From the NCBI GenBank assembly GCA_037349315.1, contig JBAIAC010000006.1, positions 16,527,501-16,591,500 of the forward strand: a stretch of DNA of 64,000 nt, read 5' to 3'. Position 1 is the first letter of the stretch, and every line of letters starts with the position of its first letter. The notes under the pieces were generated by a model. The model had not been told where the DNA came from, made no database searches, and was given only the letters and a program-made list of their open reading frames with translations. Positions 1-9,145 of this stretch are shown piece by piece. Source of the DNA: Chelydra serpentina (taxonomy: Eukaryota; Chordata; Testudines; Chelydridae). The translations under genes and the position numbers were made by a program.

Positions 1-64
1 TTTTTTTTCCACACCCCTGAGCAATGTAAGTTAGATCAACTTAAGCGGTAGTCTAGACCTGCCC
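1..64. mobile_element. Right end of a Harbinger-like MITE (cut by window edge)
   Basis: The segment ends in a GTCTAGACCTGCCC terminus. Its reverse complement resembles the GGGCTGGTCTACACT terminus of the complete MITE at 55921. TTA follows at 65-67 and could be the 3-bp TNA target duplication expected for PIF/Harbinger. The other end lies outside the window, so the duplication cannot be confirmed. Confidence 0.5.
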
Positions 65-1128
65 TTACAGGCAGGAAAATTACAGGCAGAAGATGGAGTC
101 CGGGGTCACATGAGCTAGTCACATGTCCTTATATGGCTTGACGACTTGTAGGAGCAGCCATTACCTATATTCTGGCTAAAGTGTCCACAGGAAGGCTCAT
201 TGGGTGGGGCGAGCTTCTTCTATGGTTTATTGTAAGAGTTAAGTGTTCCTTAATGGGTCGTCAACTTGAATAGTTCATTCACACTGTGCTGGCCAGACTG
301 GATGTAAATTACAATGTGGGTGTTACCGCAGGAGCAAACACATTTGAAATACTGGTACATTGTCAATATTTATGACGTTAGATACAAAGATGATACATGC
401 ATCCAAAGAGGATATTTTATAGATTTTCCATTGATACCTTACATGACATAATCTGTATATGATTTGTTGCAATTTCTAACAGTGGCAATATTAATGATAC
501 AAATGGTCATGTTTCAATCATACAGCATCACAGTCCTGACTGATGGTCAGTAGATAGTATAATAAACATGAAGACGGTTTTTGAACAAATGTTGGTTCTT
601 AATTCGATGAAGTGCCTTTCAGGAGATAGATCTGTCAATACAAACAGTTATAGCCTGGTAGGGCTGAAGGTTCAGGAAATGACCAGGATATTATTTTTTA
701 TGCCCATGAGAGAAGGATTTTTGCCTACAAAGTCGAACCAGTGAGTGCATAGAAAGTTAGAAGTCAGAAGTATATGCTGTTTGTAACCCCAATTGCACAA
801 GGGCACGCTTGTTAATTTAACCACCATGCTAATCTGTTCTGATTGTGCAATATAAAATAAAATATTCAACAACATAATTCTGCAGTCCTGATTCAGGCTA
901 AACTCACAGTGAAGTCAGTGAGAATCCTGCTTGAATGAGGAATTCTGAGCAGGGCTCCTAGATGTTATCTATAGCTATTATAAATTATAATATAGGCAGG
1001 CATTTCATTGTTCTTACATTCAACACACAATTCATCAATTTAACTGATGGTAAAATGTTTCCCCCCGCAGTTCTAGAACATACAGTCAAAATGTTGTTTT
1101 CATTGTTAGTTGCATTTGTGCTAGTTTT
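65..1128. other. Unannotated AT-rich DNA
   Basis: I see no gene and no recognisable repeat. The short ORF at 672-875 on the minus strand has no recognisable motif. A short palindromic motif of the CCATTGACTTCAATGG type occurs at about 905-921. Confidence 0.5.
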
Positions 1129-1794
1129 ATAGAATCATAGAAATATAGGGCTGGAAGACCTTGGGAGGTCATGTAGTCCAGTCCCCTGCAGTAAGGTAGG
1201 ACAAAATAAACCTAGACCATCCCTGACAGGTATTTGTTCAACCTGTTCTTAAAAACCTCCAATGATGAGGATTCTACAACTTTCTGTGGAAACCTATTCC
1301 AGAACTTAATTACCCCTATAGTTAGAAATCCTAATATCTATCCTAAATCTCCCTTGCAGCATTTTAAGCTGATTACTTCTTGTTCTACCTTCAGTGGACA
1401 TGGAGATCACTTGATCACCATTCTCTTTATAACAGCCCTTAACATATTTGAAGACTGTTATCCGGTCCCCCTTTTGGTCTTCTTTTCTCATGACTAAACA
1501 TGCCCAGTTTCCTCATAAGTCAGTTTTTTTAAACCTAATATTTTTGTTGTTCTCTTCTGGACTCTCTCCAATTTACCCAAACCTTTCCTCAAATGTGGCG
1601 GCTGGAACTGGACACTTTACTCCAGCTGAGGCCTCACCAGTGCTGAGTAAAGCGGGACAATTACCTCCTGTGTCTGACACATGACATTCCTGTTAATACA
1701 TTCCAGAAAGATATTAGCCTTTATTTGCAACTACATCACACTAGAAGTGACAAAGGGTCCTGTGGCACCTTATAGACTAACAGAGGTATTGGAG

Positions 1795-1829
1795 CATAAG
1801 CTTTTGTGGGTGAATACCCACTTCATCGG
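1795..1829 (-). ncRNA. Degenerate hammerhead-like core, left arm, opposite strand
   Basis: This is the mirror of the 1850-1888 core, on the minus strand. CCGATGA (complement of 1823-1829) replaces CTGATGA. Stem II is intact (GTGGGT, complement of 1816-1821, pairing with ACCCAC, complement of 1806-1811). AAAA (complement of 1802-1805) replaces GAAA. It faces the right-arm core, so a transcript of the whole element would fold as one long hairpin that competes with either ribozyme fold. Confidence 0.4.
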
Positions 1830-1849
1830 ATGCAAGCAGTGGAAAACGT

Positions 1850-1888
1850 CTGATGAAGTGGGTATTCACCCACAAAAGCTTATGCTCC
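1850..1888 (+). ncRNA. Degenerate hammerhead-ribozyme-like core, right arm
   Basis: CTGATGA at 1850-1856 matches the CUGANGA box. One extra A (1857) follows, then stem II GTGGGT (1858-1863), loop ATTC, and ACCCAC (1868-1873). AAAA (1874-1877) sits where GAAA is expected. A two-base-pair stem III, GC-TTAT-GC (1878-1885), follows, then T1886 and C1887 where the UH cleavage site would be. The missing G of GAAA and the extra A make activity unlikely. The order and spacing of parts fit a minimal type I hammerhead. A chance hairpin cannot be excluded from one site alone, but the second locus at 37.8 kb has the same layout. Confidence 0.45.
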
Positions 1889-2535
1889 AGTACCTTTGTT
1901 AGTCTATAAGGTGCCACAGGACCCTTTGTCGCTTCTACAGATCCAGACTAACACGGCTACCCCTCTGATACATCACACTATTGACTCATAGTCAATTTAT
2001 GCTCCACTGTAACCCACAGATCCTTTTTAGAAGTACAACTAGCCAGTCAGTTATTCCCAATTTTGTAGATGTGCATTTGATTTTTCCTTCTTAAATGTAG
2101 TATTTTGCATTTGTCTTTCATCTTGTTGATTTCAGACCAATTCTCTAATTTTCAAGGTCATTTTGAATTCTAATCTTGTCTTCAAAAGTGCTTACAACCC
2201 CTCCTATATTGGTGTCATCTGCTAATTTTATAATCATACTCTCCACTACATTATCCAAGTCACTAATGAAAATATTGAACATTACCGGACTCAGGACATA
2301 CCCCTTTGAGACCCCACTAGATACATTCTTCCAGTTTGACAATGAACTATTGATAACTACTCAGTGAGTACAGTATTTCAACCTCTTATGCACTCAGCTT
2401 ACAGTAATTTCATCTAGGCTACATTTCCCTAGTTTGCTTATAAGAATGTCATGTGGGGCTGTATCAAAAGCTTTACTAAAATCACGATATATCATGTCTA
2501 CAGCTTCCTCCACTATCTTCCAGGCCATTTTGTGT

Positions 2536-3733
2536 GTGACTGACACAGGGCCAAGATTCTCAGCCAGTTTACTCCATCTGAAGATCTAGGATTGACTTCC
2601 TGGCTCCATTTAAGTCAATGGCAAAACTCCTACTGACTTCAAGGGGGACAGAATTTCACCCCAGTCTTTACAGGCTTCTGTAGATCTACAGAATGGTCAC
2701 AATACAGTCAGTGACAATACAATGTTGTCCAGATAATGTAGCTCAGCTCTGACATGCAGGGATCACCTCTGAGGGTGAGGGAGTAGTTTATTCTCCATGC
2801 CCATTATGACCTTTCCCTCTCTCCTGAGACTGTCAGTGTGGTAGAGAGTAAATGGGCAATATGAGCCAGCTATAGTTGCTTGGTTTTGTATATGATGACA
2901 TCTGCCCACTGGAACTTGAGCTGAGACCAGTACATTTCCTTGACATAGACTACTGGACAGACATCCTCTTGTACCAACTCGACCCATTTACATTCATTTA
3001 CATATGAAATATATGAAATAATAAACTTTGGAATGTAGCTTTTGAAGTAAGTGCTCTCAATAGCAGAAATCTCAAGTCTTCGATCAATACAGTCATTGGT
3101 ATCTATACCGGGTGATGCAAGAGTGGCAGTAGCTTTTCTTAAACAAAATAATGAATGCTGGGTGGTGCAAAAATGAAAGAGGGACTGATATGAAAATGCC
3201 AATAAATAAATTAAATAAATAAAACCTTCTGGGAAAATGTCAAAGAAGAAACAATAGAGTTTCTCTTTCCTGAAGATCTGAACTTCTATATGCTGGGAAA
3301 TCCAAAAGCAGTCAGAGGTTTACATTCCAACAACAAAGATGGCTTTGAAGAGCTCCAAACACAGAGCCTTTTGTTTATATAGTTGCCTTTTGTTCACATA
3401 GACAATCAAACCATATCAAACTGCAATATATTACACCTGATCAACCAAAGGGCTGATCCTGTCAGTACTCTGTGTGCAGAAAACTCGTTGAAATTAATTG
3501 AAGAGCACATTGGGTTCAGGTTCCAAATCCTTTCATAGTTACCTTTGAAGTATGCAACATAAAATAATATCTAGTATCACTGTTTTCTCTATGCAGCAAA
3601 TTCTGTGTTGACTGGCTTTCACTCCCATGCAGCTGCGTAGATGCAACTGGAGTAAATGAGCTGGAGGTAATTAAGTGCAGAGTTTGGCTCATGTCTTATT
3701 GTCCACCCATTTTTTTCTGTCCATTGGAGCAGT
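2536..3733. other. Unannotated DNA
   Basis: No gene or repeat is recognised. A CCATTTAAGTCAATGG palindrome-like motif lies at 2606-2621. The 110-residue minus ORF at 2870-3202 shows no known motif and no convincing splice sites. Confidence 0.45.
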
Positions 3734-3743
3734 ATGACAGCTA

Positions 3744-4307
3744 CGGATGGATTTACACTTACACGCCCCTATCCACAGTATCTTCAGCGCCCCCCTTGCC
3801 TACAACTGACCTTCACGTTTTCCATAAAAAATGAAACGAAAATAAATATAAATGATAATTTAAATTAGGGGTCGGCAATCTATGGCACGCGTGCCAAAGA
3901 CGGCACATGAGCTGATTTTCAGTGGCACTCACACTGCCCGGGTCCTGGCCACTGTTCCAGGGGGCTCTGCATTTTAAATTTAATTTTAAATGAAGCTTCT
4001 TAAAAACCTTATTTACTTTATATACAACAATAGTTTAGTCATATTATAGACTTATAGAGAGACCTTCTAAAAATATTAAAATGTATTACTGGCACGTGAA
4101 ATCTTAAATTAGAGTGAATAAATGAAGACTCAGCACACCACTTCTGAAAGGTTGCCGACCCCTGATTTAAATATTTATTCAATACAATAACAAAAAATAC
4201 ATGCAATTAAAACAATCACATAACCCACGTTTAACTTTTAGGTACCCCCTAGAACACTGGTGCCCCTAGGCATGTGCCTACTGGACCTAATTGGAAATCT
4301 GGCCCTG
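3744..4307. mobile_element. Non-autonomous hAT-like element, host of a nested MITE
   Basis: ATGACAGCTA is directly repeated at 3734-3743 and 4308-4317; a hAT transposition makes 8 bp, and the rest may be chance. The right end reads AATCTGGCCCTG, whose reverse complement CAGGGCCAGATT is a typical hAT-type terminus in this genome. The left end (CGGATGGATTTAC) is a decayed form of it. No coding capacity is seen. A second hAT MITE is inserted at 3866-4164, so this element is older. Confidence 0.6.
3866..4164. mobile_element. 299-bp hAT MITE with 8-bp target duplication
   Basis: Perfect ATTTAAAT repeats flank it at 3858-3865 and 4165-4172. The termini are TAGGGGTCGGCAA on the left and TTGCCGACCCCTG on the right (reverse complement CAGGGGTCGGCAA). 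The 8-bp duplication and terminal inverted repeats are diagnostic of hAT. No ORF is present, so it depended on a transposase supplied elsewhere. Confidence 0.88.
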
Positions 4308-4317
4308 ATGACAGCTA

Positions 4318-4838
4318 TAGTTATGGTTACGTGACGATAACCCCCTCTTTCAAGTTGTTCCTGTTCTTCTGACATGGTAACCTATTAGGTTAATATTTTC
4401 CAGACTGCCCCAAGGTGATATTTGGAAAGATTGCTAAAAGAAAAATAGGTCAGCCATTTTTGAGTATAACGGTGTCTGAGGTGAGGTGGGGTGGGGAGGA
4501 ATCAAACCTTTCCTTATTATAATTTTGTGTGTGTAAAAGTTTAAACAAGTATACAGACAACCTTGCTTTACAGGAAGATACAAACAAGTAGTCCCATTAA
4601 CATTTCTGAGAAATTCTCCAAAATGTTCCTAAAATATTTCTCCCCCTCCCCCATATAATGTGTAGCATATTCAGAATGTCTGTTGGTTTGGAGGACTGGA
4701 GTAAAGATTTTGTCAAGACTCAGATTTAGATAGATGATGATGGTCCATCAGATCAGATGAGCAGTAGAACTCATGAGCAATTGTTTCATCACTTGTAAAT
4801 AATTCAGCCATTGCCAAATCATTTCATTAGACCATGGA
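4318..4838. other. Unannotated DNA
   Basis: No gene or recognisable repeat is seen. Confidence 0.4.
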
Positions 4839-5102
4839 GGGTATGGCTACATTGCAATGAAAAACTCTCAGGGCCCCTGTTTGATTGACTTGGACACTCC
4901 AGGCTCAGGCTGCTGGGCTAAAAATAGCAATGTGGACTTTCCTGCTTGGGCTGGAGCCTGGGATCTGACACCTGGAGAGTGGGGAGGGTCTCAGAGTCTG
5001 GGCTCCCGCCAGAGTGGGAACATCTATTCCACCGTTTTTATCCCAGAGAGCTTGAATCAATTCAGTGGGCTCTGAGGACTTATTTGTAGTGTAGACATAC
5101 CC
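4839..5102. mobile_element. Harbinger-like MITE, 264 bp
   Basis: The left end GGGTATGGCTACATTGC and the reverse complement of the right end, GGGTATGTCTACACTAC, form imperfect terminal inverted repeats. Their TCTACACT core is shared with the other Harbinger-type ends in the window. The 3-bp flanks differ (GGA against TTA), so no target duplication is preserved. The ORF inside it has no transposase motif. Confidence 0.65.
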
Positions 5103-6831
5103 TTAGAGCCAGAGATAACTCCCACTGAAGTCAGTGGAAATATTCCCTTTGATTTCAATGGCCTTTAGACTAGGCTCTAATACCAGACAACATCATCATG
5201 TATTCTCTCTCTCCATGTATATATGTATACAGATTTTCCACTGGTGTATTTTGCTTTCTGCTGGAGAGCCAGCCTTGAAAAAACAGCCAATCAGAAAAGC
5301 TTCCTCCTTTCCTGGCACCCCAAAGCCCTGAAGCGTATTGAAACAGTAATTACTATTTCTGAGCTAGCTAATAGTTTCAGGAATCAGCAATAGTGTCTCC
5401 CTACTGTGGTACTGTTCTTTCCTTCAGTGATCATAATGTAGGAGGTCTGTTTCATTCAGTAAATACTAAATTCTCCAATCCTTTTTTTAAAAGACTAGAT
5501 TTCAACTACATATATTCAAAACATCATCTGAATCATTTTCCAAATGAATAAATTGTCTTTCCTTCCTCATTGAACCTGAAATCTGAACTTATCTGTTTGT
5601 GCAATTTCCTATTCTTTGTTTCAATGACCCCTTTTCACCTATCGTATTCACAGTAATTATTTGACTTCAACTGCCAGCAAGAACTCATCTTCTTTTTCTC
5701 AACCATAATTACTTCACTGAGCATTAAAGTGAAAAGGCCACTTTCCTCTTGTTGTTCATCTCTTCCTGATGTCAAGTTATTTACAAAGCCTTTGAATTAG
5801 TAGTGTTATGATGAGAATTTTGGTAAATTGTATGTGAAAGAATTAGGCACATTATAATCTTGAATTCTCATTTACCCTGAAACTTTTTTCCTCACTTTCC
5901 TAATCATTGCTCCAACCAGTGGATTATTACACATTCAGAGCATTTTGCCTGTGAGATTCTGCTTGATGATAGCAGGAAATATGGCTAGCCAATAGGATAT
6001 TTTCTGAGTAGCTATTAGAATTTTAGGTGTGTTCATAATTTCAAAACAGAGGGAATACAAAACATAATACAAAACAGAACTGGACTGAGCAACCTGGGAA
6101 AACTAAACACCACCTCAGGATGCCTCTGAGAGGCATTACTTTCCCTCTCGCAAGCACTGAGTCTGTGTATAACAAAAGAAAACTCATTAAAAGGGAAAGG
6201 GAACCTAGCATTAATTTGGGAAAATACCACGACTACAATTCAAAAGCACAAACACCCACTCACGGTAACCTTGTGCGGTGTCCTTTGCCTCGGTTTCCCA
6301 CCTTGTGGTTTGAAAGTCTGATGAATGAATGTCCCTTTTAACATGCTATTCCTCTCTTCCTCTGCTGTGCTCCCTCCTCCAGTTGGTTGTCCTTAGTTGG
6401 CAAAGACCCAGAGTTCAGAGGTGACTCTATTGTCCTGCAAGGGCAAGGTTATTCGGTTGTTGATGGCTCTTTAATGGCTGTCCCATTGAGGGACAGACAG
6501 CCAGGTGCCAGACCCTCTCCCGTTACCATGAGAGGGATGATGCAATCTAAGCTGACAGAGTACAGTGCATTAATGGTATAATCACACAGACCATCAAACA
6601 TCAGAACATCAAACTGGACTTCATAAGTGCACATACACAGAATCCCCAGACTGTCATACATGGATGTACATATATATATATACCTAGCTATACATTACAT
6701 TGATGCAACTGATAAAAAAAAGAAGCTCTAAAGCCCGGAATAACTTCAAAGGCCACAAGCCCTGTGTTACAGAATGATCTTCGAAACCCTGGCTTGTATT
6801 TAGTTAACTCTTTCAAAAGAATGGAGAATCA
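5103..6831. other. Unannotated DNA
   Basis: No gene is recognised. A CCACTGAAGTCAGTGG palindrome-like motif lies at 5122-5137, just outside the MITE, and a TTTGATTTCAATGG motif follows. A short TA-rich microsatellite lies near 6671-6681. Confidence 0.4.
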
Positions 6832-7094
6832 GGCCATGTCTACACTGCAAAGTTAAGTCGACTTCATGTAAGTCGACAATGAGCCTCCAATGTAAGCACG
6901 TGTCCACACTATGCTCATTGCGTCTGCAGAGTGCATCCTCACTAGCAGGGATTGCATTGACACATGGAGCACTGCGCTGTGGATAGCTATCCCACAGTGC
7001 ATGTAGCTGAGTGGAGTTTTGGGTTGGGCTTGCAATGCCTTATGGGACCAAAACATTGGCGCGGGTGGTTATGGGAACATGGTGTTAGCTTCCT

Positions 7095-7821
7095 AGACTA
7101 GGGACCGAATGGCTGGGCAGCAGTTCTGCAGAAAAGGACCTAGGGGTTACAGTGGACGAAAAGCTGAATATGAGTCAACAGTGTGCCCTTGTTGCCAAGA
7201 AGGCTAACGGCATTTTGGGCTGTATAAGTAGGGGCATTTCCAGCAGATCGAGGGACGTGATTATTCCCCTCTATTCGGCACTGGTGAGGCCTCATTTGGA
7301 GTACTGTGTCCAGTTTTGGGCCCCACACTACAAAAAGGATGTGGATAAATTGGAAAGAGTCCAACGGAGGGCAACAAAAATGATTAGGGGGCTGGAGCAC
7401 ATGACTTATGAGGAGAGGCTGAGGGAACTGGGATTGTTTAGCCTGCAGAAGAGAAGAGTGAGGGGGGATTTGATAGCTGCTTTCAACTACCTAAAAGGGG
7501 GTTCCAAAGAGGATGGATCTAGACTGTTCTCAGTGGTAGAAGATGACAGAACAAGGAGTAATGGTCTCAAGTTGCAGAGGGGGAGGTTTAGGTTGGATAT
7601 TAGGAAAAACTTTTTCACTAGTAGGGTGGTGAAGCACTGGAATGGGTTACCTAGGGAGGTGGTGGAATCTCCTTCCTTAGAGGTTTTTAAGGTCAGACTT
7701 GACAAAGCCCTGGCTGGGATGATCTAGTTGGGGTTGGTCCTGCTTTGAGCAGGGGGTTGGACTAGATGACCTCCTGAGGTCCCTTCCAACCCTGAGATTC
7801 TATGATTCTATGATTCTATGA
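7095..7821 (+). mobile_element. Young 5'-truncated CR1 LINE 3' end
   Basis: An open frame at 7152-7727 encodes about 190 residues of the C-terminal part of a CR1 reverse-transcriptase protein (for example [20 protein letters not shown] and the terminus LDKALAGMI). A short 3' UTR and an (ATTCTATG)n tail at 7796-7821 follow. The RT catalytic box is missing, so this is a dead-on-arrival copy. TTCCT at 7090-7094 and 7822-7826 may be a 5-bp target duplication. Only three substitutions separate it from the matching part of the copy at 24804-25520 by eye. It interrupts the Harbinger accessory gene. Confidence 0.9.
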
Positions 7822-7826
7822 TTCCT

Positions 7827-8030
7827 GCGTGGCACGCTCTTGTTCCCTGCATTCTCTCCTGTCCTCCCTGTCCATGTCAAGGTTCTTGGACAGTGTAATC
7901 CTCCATGCTCTGAGCTCCGTCTTGTCACTCTTGGAGGCGCGCATTAACTCATTGAACTCATTCTTTTTCCACATTCTAATCTGGGAAAGTCTCTGTCCCG
8001 GGGTGGAGGATGCGCTGACGGACAAGGTTT
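7827..8030 (-). pseudogene. C-terminal exon remnant of Harbinger Myb/SANT accessory protein
   Basis: The minus-strand frame includes TPGQRLSQIRMWKKNEFNEL and then a charged helical stretch rich in Arg and Glu. I recognise this as the downstream part of the Myb/SANT-like protein that accompanies turtle Harbinger transposases and often appears in gene predictions under names such as ZSCAN20/29-like. The block ends at the CR1 insertion. It is not a host gene. It probably joined the 8728-9132 block through an intron that now holds the hAT MITE. Confidence 0.6.
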
Positions 8031-8578
8031 CACCTGCAAGGAATGCAAAGCACAAGGGTAGCATTGACAGTGCATACATTGTTTCTGGTGCAGTTAGGTT
8101 TTTTTATAAAAAAACCCACCCCTCAATACCCTTCACTGCAAGTCACAACATAATCACAACTGCTGACTATTGCAAGAGTCGGTTTGCTGCTCCAGCCATG
8201 GTAAGTAAGGGCACAAGGCATGGGTGAGAGATCTTGTGCTGGAGATCTTGTGCTTGTGGTGGACGAAATAAGGCAGCCCTTCCCAGAAACCTTCTGCAAA
8301 GGATTGCAGAGTACCTCCATGAAAGCTTCCTAGAGATCTCCCTGGAGGATTCCTGGGCCATCCCGGTGCACATAAACAGTCTTTTTCAGAAAGCACCCTC
8401 TGCATAGCTGGAGTGACCACTGATACCCATTACACCTACTCTTTTGTTCAGATTAAACATAAAAAAATAATAGCATGTAACCCCTATAGTTTGATTGGAA
8501 ATGTGTACTCACCAGAGGTGCCTCCCCCAGCATCACACTGCGCCGCTAACTGGTCCTGTGAAGGGATGGGCTCCAGGG

Positions 8579-8742
8579 CAATGTTCCCTCTAATTTTTGA
8601 CAGGCCGTGTGTGCAAAAAAATTTCTTCTATGCAAATTGTTGTGCTTCTGTGCAAATGTTTGTGCACGTGGTGTTTCGCCGTGTGCGCGGGGTTTAGGAT
8701 CTGTGTGCACGCGCACACGCGCACAGCTTAGAGGGAACAGTG
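8579..8742. mobile_element. 164-bp hAT MITE with perfect 8-bp target duplication
   Basis: CTCCAGGG is repeated exactly at 8571-8578 and 8743-8750. The termini are CAATGTTCCCTCTAA and, at the other end reverse-complemented, CACTGTTCCCTCTAA. The interior is rich in TG and CG dinucleotides (GTGTGCACGCGCACACGCGC near 8703-8722). No coding sequence is present. Confidence 0.9.
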
Positions 8743-9132
8743 CTCCAGGGTTAAAAACTGTTCTTGGCTGTTGGGGAGAATGGATCCTATGCTTACCTGC
8801 CTCACGTTCTCCTCCTGTTCCTCGTGAACAATGTCCTCCTCGTTGTTGCTCGAGGTTGCCTGGGGCTCCTGGGAAGTATCCATGCAGCGCTTTGGGGTAG
8901 TGGTGGGGTTGCCACCGAGAATCGCATGCAGATCCTCATAAAAGCGACATGTCTGTGGGGCAGAAACAGAACAACTGTTCGCCTCCCTTGTCTTCTGGTA
9001 CACTTGCCAAAGCTCCTTTATTTTCACATGGCACTGCTGCGTGTCCCTGGTGTAGCCTCTGTCCCCCATGCCCCGAGCGATCTTGGCATAGATGACAGCG
9101 TTTCTGCTGCTGGATCGGAGCTCTGCCTGCAC
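8728..9132 (-). pseudogene. Myb/SANT-like DNA-binding domain of Harbinger accessory protein
   Basis: About 134 codons are open on the minus strand. The first 75 residues resemble the Myb/SANT-like (MADF-type) domain of Harbinger ORF1 proteins: SSRNAVIYAKIARGMGDRGY, then CHVKIKELWQVYQKTREAN, then TCRFYEDLHAILGG. The protein is known to bind transposon ends and carry the transposase into the nucleus. The first helix of the domain is missing upstream of 9132, where the relic is truncated. The last residues run into the hAT MITE and are not original. The acidic stretch NNEEDIVHEEQEENVRQV precedes a likely splice donor (AGGTAAGCAT on the minus strand near 8795). Confidence 0.72.
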
Positions 9133-9145
9133 AGTCTTCTTTAGG

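Larger units (their letters stand above)
1732..1980. mobile_element. 225-bp inverted-repeat element (Penelope-like terminal repeat?) with 12-bp target duplication
   Basis: The insert at 1744-1968 is flanked by perfect 12-bp direct repeats TACATCACACTA at 1732-1743 and 1969-1980. Inside, the two halves (about 1747-1842 and 1846-1935) are reverse complements: each contains the ACAAAGGGTCCTGTGGCACC block and the AGCTTTTGTGGGTGAATACC block. A unique 3' part follows (about 1936-1968, containing GATCCAGACTAACACGGC). I infer a Penelope-like terminal repeat with an inverted partial copy, because hammerhead-like cores lie in both arms and such ribozymes are known from Penelope-like elements. I have not confirmed the family against a library. 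Confidence 0.65.
1129..2535 (-). mobile_element. Old CR1-type LINE fragment, antisense, split by a later insertion
   Basis: Read on the minus strand, this is a decayed CR1 3' portion. The 3' tail is at 1129-1200, where AGAATCATAGAA is the reverse of the CR1 ATTCTATG-type tail. The C-terminal coding part lies at 1234-1500. Reverse-transcriptase-like sequence is at 2145-2342, where the minus-strand frame reads LSPVMFNIFISDLDNV followed by LADDT, a degraded form of the catalytic F/YxDD box. Upstream RT sequence continues to about 2535. Many stops and frameshifts show it is inactive. It is interrupted at 1744-1968 by an unrelated inverted-repeat element that duplicated 12 bp of CR1 sequence, so the CR1 is the older of the two. 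Confidence 0.85.
6832..9145 (-). mobile_element. PIF/Harbinger relic carrying the Myb/SANT accessory gene, with two nested insertions
   Basis: The left end (from about 6832, GGCCATGTCTACACTGC) matches the Harbinger-type terminus at 61544. Two coding blocks of the Myb/SANT-like accessory protein lie on the minus strand (8728-9132 and about 7827-8030). The homology stops abruptly near 9145 with no second terminus, so this end is truncated. A CR1 (7095-7821) sits in the downstream coding block and a hAT MITE (8579-8742) sits between the blocks. Confidence 0.7.

Noticed and set aside
7152..7727. 191-codon ORF as a host gene
   Set aside because: It is the CR1 C-terminal coding region, with the CR1 3' tail attached and a near copy at 24.8 kb.
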